From NCBI GenBank assembly GCA_015680685.1, contig MNCI01029685.1, forward strand, positions 623,314-687,313: DNA of 64,000 nt, read 5' to 3'. The notes beneath the pieces are model-generated. The model was not told the DNA's origin, did not search any database, and saw only the letters and a program-made list of their open reading frames with translations. Made by a program: the position numbers and the translations under genes. Below are positions 56,800-64,000 of this stretch, piece after piece. Within the stretch, counting starts at the first letter, position 1. Each line of letters begins with the position of its first letter. The stretch comes from Gnetum montanum. Lineage: Eukaryota; Streptophyta; Gnetopsida; Gnetales; Gnetaceae.

Positions 56800-57131
56800 T
56801 CTATGCAAGGACAAGTCACAACGCAATTCATGTACCATATGTAGAGTGGTGTATACTCATACAAATGGGTATGTGCTGAATTTTAGCTTCATCCTACATT
56901 AGGATGAACAACTACAATGAAGGGACATGAAGGGAAAGATTATGTTGCCACCTGATTAATTGGTTCTTACTATGCTGCTCCAAACTCTCATGAGGTTGGG
57001 CATCTAGGAGCTCAATGCTAAATATGTTGTGCAAGATCATAACTATTGAGGCTATCATTCCACTGAGGCACAACATAAAAAAGATTAACAATAGGAGATG
57101 AATTATGAAGCATCGAAGGGGAAACATTCAC
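56800..57131 (+). pseudogene. Athila gag N-terminal fragment
   Basis: Plus-strand match to the gag N-terminal third of element C: LNFSFILH.DEQLQ, RDMKGKIMLPPD and GYHSTEAQ, corresponding to C's PNFTFVLHQDEQLRW, KDLQGNIVLPPD and YYPIDVQ. Stops stand where C has Gln (TAG at about 56894) and Trp (TGA at about 56909). It ends where element E begins. Confidence 0.75.
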
Positions 57132-58447
57132 AAAACTGTTCGCAACCATTTGGGACGCGACTGCCAACGAGTGTCCTCGAACAGGATTCAGGTGCCTACT
57201 GGTCTCTGGCAACACCAAGGCCCAGATACCTCTAAATAAACTCAGTAGTTAATGTGAGTATGTGTGTGTGCTGTTGCGGCGTGTGGTTGTGAGAAATGTA
57301 ATGATTGTGTTGTGTGTAAACTACAAATGACTTACTTTAAAGAGATTCAACCAACTTTGCCAAGTACTGTGAGTTGTTGAAAGTTTTCCTATTTTGTTCA
57401 ACTGCCTAGTCTATGTGGTCCTTCTAATACCTACTTGTAACAAATAAAATTTTTGCAAAACCATTTGAGCACAACTCTGAAAATCTACTCCTAATTTTCC
57501 CCAGAGAAAGAGATAGTTCCATAAGAAAACTAGAAATAGAGCAAGATTCGATGGAAATAGACAGAAAGAAAAAGAAAGCAGATTCATGTAGACCTCAAAT
57601 ATTTCAACAAGGTAAAATGACAAGAGTAAACACTTCACAATAAAGCTATCCCAAATTCAATATCTACGAATTGTTCAAACTTCCAAGGCTCAAACAAGCA
57701 ATTTCTTCAAGATAATCCTACTATGCTACCAAAAATTGCTGCGTAAACTACCACGTACGAGACTCCATTTTGACTAGATAATAGATGTCAACGATTGCAT
57801 TCAAACAGAACCTTTAAAAGACTTGACAATTTCTGATTGAAATACCACGAGAATTCACTTTAAAGATAAAAAGAAGCTATTCTGGTCCCATCAAAATACC
57901 AAAGATTTTCTGAACCCTCTCGACTACTGAATTGTTCAACGACGTGACTACAAACAGAGGCTCTCTTACAACAATCCCAATAGCAGTTCCCACACGTTGC
58001 ACAATAATGAAATTTACTACTAAAATGCTCTTAAGGCTTTTAAACACAAGCGCTTCTATGGCAAAATTTTAATAGAAATTTCTATCGGGCAACAAGAACA
58101 GTAAGAGCAATCTAAAAATCCCAAAATTACTTGCCAAGGATGATACTATCTAAACCACTAGCTAAACAATTTAAACAAAACAAAAATAAAACATAACTCA
58201 CAGGACTATGACAAAGAGGCTGAAATCTTTCCTTTAGCAAGCCATCTTACAAGCAATCGTCTTTACAAATCTTCTTTACAAATGCTCTTCTCAAGACCCA
58301 AAGTGTCTTCAAGTGAGAGCCTAAGTGCTAATTAGTAGCCTTCCAAAGTGTGATCTCCAAATGTGTGATGTATGAGATCTTTCCAAAATTCCCTTCCAAA
58401 GTGAGATCCCTTGATCCTCCCCCTTTTCTCCTTGACCCTTGAAGCAT

Positions 58448-58454
58448 TTTTATA
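58448..58454 (-). promoter_or_regulatory. TATA box of element E LTR
   Basis: TATAAAA on the minus strand within gaaccctataaaaatgcttc, same context as D's gaaccctataaaaaggcttc. Confidence 0.75.
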
Positions 58455-58821
58455 GGGTTCAAAGGTAGGTAGGGAAGTTACATATTCAAAAATATCTCAC
58501 CTAACTTCTCTCCCAAGTAACTTGGCCAACCAATTAGGAGATTACTTGCCCAACAAGTTAGGAGGTTACTTGCCCATTTAATTAGGAGGGAGTTATATAG
58601 TTAGGAAGTTATTCATAAAGTTAGGAGGAATTAATATTTGTAAATATTATAAATATTTCCTTTGTAAGTAATTTATTAAAATAAATCTAAAATCCCTAAT
58701 CTAATTTAATTTAATTAAAATTTTAAATATTAAGTGTCATTAAGCTCTAAGATTTTTTCATAAAAAATATAATATAATATCCACCTTATTGGTGGTAGCG
58801 GTAGTTAATTTCTCCTTTCTG

Positions 58822-59685
58822 CATCTTTGATAATTGAAATTTAAATTCGGGATGGCCCAAAATATGAGTCCGAAGGTGAAGGCACCGATCCTGCAACTGC
58901 CAGCAACTGATTCAAATTATCTTCTTTGGCCAAAAATCGTTACCAACAACTTCCATCACAGGAGAAGACTTAGCCGCCACGTTAGGAGACGTCGCCGTGT
59001 GTTCCGTAAGGATCTGCAACTATTGTAACCTTTGCCTCTCAAAAATGCCCTTCAAGTTTTGATAATTATACGATTTGATCATTGCTTCGTATATTTCGCT
59101 GCTTTCCATATGTGATGACTGGTAAACTGTCTGGCTTACAAATTTTTCTTCCAACATTTGGTGCAGATTCTTCAAGCAACATCTAGCAGGGATTTTAAGG
59201 CATTTGCCGTTGTTGTGGATGAAAATCCAAATTTATTCATCACACGAAATAGGCGTCCATTCTTCTGAAATCCATGTTCCGAAATAGCCACAAGTGTCTC
59301 TGCTGAAATCGATGATGTGCCCACTGTGTTCCATCCTAAACTGGCCTCAGTACAGTCTGCACATGATTACTATCTGAAACACCTTCAATACGGCTCAGTC
59401 GTGAAAGAACGACCTCCCACGCGCTCCATGAACTCGGGTTCACAGTTTTCGGCATCCGGCGAGTCGGCTACGGCTGCGTTCCGCAACATAAATTCAGCCG
59501 ATGTGTGGGCGCAACTCTGAATGGCACAAGCTGATGTATTTGCCCCAAAACCACGACATTCAGTTCTATTTTTTTGATTTTCTATTTTTTTCTCTGGCAG
59601 CGTTAACAATGGGCCTTTGGACTTACGGGAATTTGGATTCATCTGCAATATAGAAGCCTTTACATCCTTTGATAATTTAAATTTA
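58822..59685 (+). repeat. Direct repeat flanking the captured segment in E
   Basis: catctttgataattgaaatt (from 58822) and catcctttgataatttaaat (from 59663) are near-identical 22-24 base sequences in the same orientation, one at each edge of the GC-richer segment. Confidence 0.7.
58847..59662 (+). pseudogene. GC-richer captured gene-like segment in E's U3
   Basis: Stands out by CpG and GC content from its AT-rich surroundings. On the plus strand (antisense to E): MAQNMSPKVKAPILQLP from 58851 with an Arg-rich stretch ending at a stop near 59028, then after 59160 a coherent frame RDFKAFAVVVDENPNLF, a TGA near 59270, EIATSVSAEIDDVPTVF, SAHDYYLKHLQYGSVVK, ending ..NSADVWAQL at 59520. A pyrimidine-rich stretch ending tttggtgcag (about 59144-59166) looks like a splice acceptor. 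I do not recognise the protein. A long minus-strand ORF (59385-59735) overlaps and may be the shadow. Confidence 0.5.
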
Positions 59686-60047
59686 TAAAATTTAAAACCT
59701 GTTGGTAGTCTGTTAGGTCCTTCACTTGATTCCAACTCTTAATCGATTCTTTATAATCCATTACCCATGGTGTTGTCTATTTTGCCAATATTAACAAGGA
59801 GTATGCTTTCTTGTGGTAAATAATCACCTCCTTTGTTTGTTATTCCAATCTTCACTAAAGGAAATAACTTGGCATTTTAATTTTACTTTCCAAGAAGGCT
59901 TCAACATCAAGATTATTTACTAGTAGCTTGCTTCTCCAAGAATACCCATCAACTCACAATACTAAACTGCAAATTTACAACCAGGGATTGTGCTAATTTT
60001 GAACAAAATATTCCAACTGTTCCATGTAATGGCCAAATGTGCCAACA

Positions 60048-60065
60048 TTTCTGCCCCCTCTTTTC
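60048..60065 (-). promoter_or_regulatory. Polypurine tract of element E
   Basis: gaaaagagggggcagaaa on the minus strand directly before TGTTGGC; D has aaagggggcagaaa in the same place. Confidence 0.85.
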
Positions 60066-60231
60066 AAGACTAAAACATACTGAAAATTTCACTAAATTTT
60101 TACAACTGAATAGAAATCTTTTTTGAGAAAAATTTCCATTTCACATAAGGTGTGATGGGACAAAAACCTCATTCCTAAGCAAAATCAAACTGTACACAAA
60201 AAACTATACATTATCAAGTCCTTCATGAACT

Positions 60232-60742
60232 ATTCTTGGGATGGAAACTGAATTGTGAGGGTTACCCTAGTGGGAATCCTCATCTCTCTAACTGTTTTAT
60301 AGGAAATTTCTGATGTGATGAAGGTGGTCCTATTGTTCTCGGGCTTGGTAGAGCTCTCACCTTGATCTACATGAGCTTTCTCTTCGACACTTTTCTCATT
60401 TTCCTTTTTGGATGAGCTCTTCTATTCTTCTTCATTAGGTCCTTCATTTTCTTCTCGGGAGACAAAAGCTTCTTCCCATCCCCATGATGACTCTTCATAA
60501 GTTGGTGGCTCTTTTCCTTTTCTCTCTTCTTTGGAGCAATCTTGATATTTCCCCCAAACATTGGACTCTATATCCAAACCTCTAGTGAGAAAAGAAAATT
60601 CATCGGACAACCAAGCCATAAAAGGACACTCCTTTGGAGCTCCACAAGATCTAGCCTTTAGATAAGCCTTCAATACATGCTCAGGGCAACATCCCATCAC
60701 ATATGGAATAAAAGGCTTTCTCATTGCTCTCTCAAACTCCAT
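60232..60742 (-). pseudogene. Accessory 3' ORF of element E
   Basis: Begins MEFERAMRKPFIPYVMGCC at 60742 and is open for 106 codons to a TAG at 60422-60424. The same frame then continues KSSSKKENEKSVEEKAH.. through ENNRTTFITSEISYKTV and MRIPTRVTLTIQFPSQE to a stop near 60232. The last 30 residues are nearly the same as the end of D's protease-RNase H ORF (43757-45010). The N-terminal part has two Cys pairs and an acidic, Trp-containing region; I do not recognise it. It lies 3' of integrase, separated by about 440 bases. Confidence 0.6.
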
Positions 60743-61180
60743 TAGCTCTCTCTAACCTTCACTACCAAACTTGAATTGAAAGATGATGAAATCTTAAGCA
60801 ATCTAACCCTCCTTTTATAGGTGCTAAAAATTTGAACTTCCATCCAAGTGTCTTCAACCAAGCTTCCTTCTTTTTAGGCATTTAAACCATTTGTCACAAT
60901 CCTCACTAAGTGGTGGATGAGTCACCTTCCCCACTTGTCAAACTTGTAGAATTCCACTTGTTTCACTTGTAGGCTTCCACTTGCCTCATTTGAGGAAAGA
61001 TAATGTTCCAAATATAAATAAAGCATAATTAAATATAATAATGGACACTATACTCCTAGTAATATTTACATAATACTATATACATATATTATTTTGTGTC
61101 ATGACATCTTCAAGTTGTATGCAATTGTCCCAAATAATGTTTTATATGCAAAACATTATATGGAAATTGCAATTCCATAC
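60743..61180 (-). other. Spacer between integrase and accessory ORF of E
   Basis: About 440 AT-rich bases with no supported ORF. TATA-like stretches occur (about 61015-61095) but nothing conserved with D can be identified. Confidence 0.5.
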
Positions 61181-61184
61181 CATC

Positions 61185-64000
61185 CAAGGTTGATAATTTT
61201 TAAGTATCCTCTGACAATTGCTTTGTAACTTGAAAGGGATCTACCCATGTCGGAGTAAACTTATTTGGTTTCTTCCTATTCCATAATAAGACAAGGTCTC
61301 CTATGTTGAAATTCCTTTTCAAAGCTTTTCTATCAAACCATCTTTTAACTTGAGAGGTATTCGTAATAAATTATCCCTTGCTTTATCTACTTCAGCTTCT
61401 CTTCTAATAAGTAAAGTCATGAAACTTCTATCTTTATCAGTCTTTTCACTATATCTTTGTACAAATTCAGAAGCTGATCTTATAATCTTGTTTGTAATTC
61501 TTGCTGGCAAACCATAGACTAAGTTATATGGTGATGTCCCAATAGCTTTCTTGAATCTAATTCGATCTGACCATAATGCGGTTTGTAGATAATTGATCCA
61601 ATTTCCTGGATTTTCGTCCATCGATTTCTTAATATAAGCAATAAGGTTTTTATTGGTGGATTTTACTAGGCCATTTCCTTGAGGATAATAATTTGATGAG
61701 GAAAATATGAAAATGGATTTTGCAGATGCCCACCCAATAAACTCTTCGGATTTGAAGGCGGGTCCATTGTCTGACACTAACACTTCGGGTACACCAAATC
61801 TACTTAGAATGTGGTCTTCTAGAAACTTAATCACGTCTGATGCTGAACTTCCTCTTAGAGCCTTTGCTTCAGACCATTTAGTGAAATAATCAGTAGCTGT
61901 GAGAATAAACTTGTGTCCAGCTCTTGAAGGAGTAATTGTACCAATAAAATCCAAACCCCATTGCTGAAATGGTCTATCTGCAACTACTGGTTTTAAAGGG
62001 GCTCTAGCCCTTTTAATCTTGGGCCCATGAACTTGACATTTATAGCATTTTTGAATCTTTGAACTAATGTCTTGATACATGGAAGGCCAGTAATATCCAT
62101 ATCGAAGTATATGTTGCATAGTTGACTTAGGGGATTCATAAAATAGATTCAAATGATCATGAAATTGTTCCAAAATGAAACTAATTTGATCATTATGAAC
62201 ACATTCTAATAAAACTCCCCGAAAATCCTTTCGATATAATATACCATCTTTAACAACAAATCTTCGTGCTCTTTTGAAGAAAGCTCTCTTTTGACTTGCA
62301 GTTAAATTATTTGGAATTTTCCTTGTACTAAGAAATTTGAGAATATCATCATACCAATTCTCTTCATGGGTGTCAAGTGTATAAACTTCACTTTCTCTAG
62401 TCATTAACTTGGCTAGTCCCATTCCCTTAATTGTCTTGCATATTTCCAATGAAAATCTGAAACTTTGCAACTTAATAAGCCATTTTCCTCTTTTCAATCC
62501 AATCTCATTTTGGGATAGGAATCGCTTGACTGCAGATTCAATTAGCATAATGTGGACTAATGAACTTTCTAAATAATATTTAAAATGCTGAAGTGCCTTG
62601 ATGACTGCGAAAGCTTATTTCTCTAAGTCTGAATAATTTAACTCTGAACCTTTCAACTGATACCCAAAAAATCCAATTGGTTCATCTTGACCTTCACTAT
62701 CCTTTTGTGTTAGAACAGCAGCGATAGAATCATTTGAAGCAAATGAGTATAACCAAAAATCTTCTTTAAGTCTAGGCTTTACCAAATATAGAGCCTCTTG
62801 TATAGCCTTTTTGATTTCTGATAAAGCTCTTTTTGATTCTGGTGTTTTCTTTACTTGAACATCCTTTTTTAGCATATGCATCAAAGATTTAGTAATTTCA
62901 GTAAACCCAGGGATGAACTTTTTCACAAAATTTATTTTCCCAAAGAAAGATCTAAGAGATTTCTTACTTGTCGGATGGTCAATATTCTGTACTGCTTGGA
63001 TTTAGGAATTTTTTATGGTAATTCCTTCTTGACATATCACGTGTCCTAATAAACTTCCGGATTTAACCCCGAAGATACACTTCTTAGGATTTAGTGAAAT
63101 ACCAAACTCACGACATCTGTCGAAAACTTGCTTGAGATGATTAATATGATCTTCTTTTTTCTTTGAAAATATTGTAATATCATGCAAATAAACCACCACT
63201 AATTTGCCTAATAAATCCTTGAATGCTAAATCCATTGCTCTTTGAAAAGTAGCTCCAGCATTTGACAATCCAAATGGCATTCATTGGTAGGAAAAAGTTC
63301 CCCATTTGGTGATAAATGATGTTTTATATCTATCATTCTTATCTACGATGATTTGATTATAACCTGAGAAACCATCTAACAAAGAATATGCTTGACAACC
63401 TGAGACTTTAATTAGCATCTCATCAATTCTTGGAAGTGGATACTTATCCTTTTTTGAAGCATCAATTAGATTTCTAAAGTATACACAAAGCCTTATATCA
63501 CCATTTTTCTTCCTCACTGGAACAAGGTTGGCAAGCCATGTCGAATATCATACTGGATATATGATTCGTGCTTGCAACAACTTCTTGATTTTAGCTTCCA
63601 TAGCTGGTTCAAATGATGGATCAAATTTCCTTTATTTTTGCTTGACTGTTTTGCAACCTTCTATTAAAGGAATCTTATGTGTCATCACATCTTGCCTAAA
63701 AGCTTTAAGATCATCATAGGACCAAGAAAAATTGTCCAAATTATTCCTTAGACATGACAACAAGTCTTGCTTGAAATTCAAATCTCTTTCCTTTGTAACA
63801 TTCAACATCTTAGGCATCTTGTCTAGTCCAAAATTCACTACCTCGAAAGCTTGACTATCTAGGTTTTGTATATCCTTCTTAGTGAGTAAATTTTTCTTGA
63901 AATCATATTCCAAATCAATCATCTTTTTTGGAATGAAATTAGCTTTGGAATTTGATGATGTTTCAGGTATCACTTGACCCTCAAATTCTTGTTTATTTTT
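61185..64000 (-). pseudogene. RT, RNase H and integrase of element E
   Basis: Almost one reading frame. Connector 63973-63632 (FSWSYDDLKAF). RT: LVPVRKKNGDIRLCVYFRNL, SLLDGFSGYNQI (motif A Asp kept), MPFGLSNAGATFQRAM, then VVVYLHDITIF (about 63165-63200) where the first Asp of the Y-x-D-D box is His; LNPKKCIFGV follows. RNase H: FWLYSFASNDSIAAVLTQK and FFGYQLKGSELNYSDLEK (62615-62760). Integrase in 62548-61319: a His-His/Cys-Cys region (HDHLNLFYESP.., CYKCQVHG), WGLDFIGTI, ATDYFTKW, LVSDNGPAF, then YYPQGNGLVKSTNK, where the catalytic Glu is Lys. A frame shift near 61330 leads into the C-terminal part NIGDLVLLWNRKKPNKF to about 61185. Stops at about 63630, 63538, 63280, 63000 and 62614. No archaeal-type RNase H lies between RNase H and integrase. 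Confidence 0.9.

Larger units (their letters stand above)
57137..60047 (-). repeat. 3' LTR of element E (2.9 kb)
   Basis: On the minus strand it starts TGTTGGC (60041-60047) and ends GCGAACA (57137-57143). The last 1.3 kb, from the TATA box (58448-58454) down, aligns with the R-U5 of D, including the region near 57535 matching D's ttccattgaatcttgctcta. The first 40 bases also match D. The U3 between them differs and contains the captured segment at 58847-59662. Confidence 0.88.
57137..64000 (-). mobile_element. Element E: autonomous-type relative of D, minus strand, 5' part off the edge
   Basis: Minus-strand LTR element. The 3' LTR is 57137-60047, the purine tract 60048-60065, then an accessory ORF (60232-60742) and a nearly continuous RT-RNase H-integrase region up to the window edge. 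LTR start TGTTGGCACATTTGGCCATT, purine tract and the C-terminal tail of the last ORF match element D. Gag, protease and 5' LTR would lie beyond 64000, so the matching target duplication cannot be checked (candidate aaaac at 57132-57136). Confidence 0.88.

Noticed and set aside
59385-59735. 116-codon minus-strand ORF in E's LTR as the true captured gene
   Set aside because: Possible, but the plus-strand frame extends further, is richer in ordinary protein-like sequence and has a plausible splice acceptor. Left unresolved rather than listed as a gene.
1-64000. tRNA, rRNA or other structured RNA genes
   Set aside because: No tRNA-like A and B box pairs with cloverleaf context or rRNA-like conserved stretches were noticed; tRNA-like strings are the short primer-binding sites only.

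Overview
This window looks like heterochromatin-type DNA from a large-genome seed plant. It is AT-rich, has no recognisable complete host gene, and consists almost entirely of decayed, nested Ty3/gypsy LTR retrotransposons. Host-like material appears only as fragments carried inside LTRs: leucine-rich repeats of a plant NLR (disease-resistance) type and two pieces I could not identify. A conifer or other gymnosperm is a reasonable guess from the style of the LRRs and the 3-4 kb LTRs, but the sequence does not prove it.

Layout. The backbone is one old minus-strand Athila-lineage element (F), about 7.6 kb of which survives in six pieces: 1241-1828, 9243-9726, 21167-21383, 27613-27671, 34965-38209 and 49237-52268. 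Five other LTR elements have landed in it, each with TG..CA-type ends and a 5-bp target-site duplication (TSD): A (1834-9237, gacat), B (9727-21161, cacat/cacac), G (21384-27607, catga), C (27672-34959, accaa) and D (38210-49231, gtagg/atagg). At the left edge (1-1240) lies the gag and a truncated LTR of another Athila copy (H, minus strand). To the right of F are an unassigned AT-rich stretch, a probable minus-strand LTR with a TATA box (about 53.6-55.3 kb), a LINE-type reverse transcriptase remnant (55.4-56.5 kb), an Athila gag fragment (56.8-57.1 kb), and a minus-strand element E (57137 to beyond 64000) with a 2.9-kb LTR, a purine tract, an accessory ORF and a nearly continuous RT-RNase H-integrase region.

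How the elements relate. A, C and G share LTR termini (TGATGA..CTCATCA), a tRNA-Asp-like primer site and gag with F/H, but lack RT and integrase. A and C keep gag and protease joined to the extreme tail of pol, and G keeps only gag. They look like non-autonomous passengers of an F-like element, now nested inside it. B is an autonomous-type Tat-lineage element (RT, RNase H, second archaeal-type RNase H, integrase), badly decayed, with tandem repeats 3' of pol. D and E form a second autonomous/non-autonomous pair: they share LTR ends (TGTTGGC..), the purine tract and the C-terminal tail of the last ORF. D has gag, protease and an archaeal-type RNase H but no RT or integrase.

The most interesting system is the D/E family. 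D has LTRs of about 4.0 kb, and both carry the same head-to-head pair of host-like fragments: an NLR-type LRR piece (plus) and an unidentified ORF (minus). E's LTR carries a different, GC-richer host-like segment in the corresponding U3 region, flanked by a short direct repeat. This suggests a family that repeatedly picks up gene fragments in U3 and duplicates them into both LTRs. Other structural signals include family-specific arrays of short palindromes in the U3 of several families, an 11-mer (agtcatggggg) repeated four times in each of A and C including at the terminal purine tract, and a strong bias of premature stops to TAG at former CAG/TGG codons.
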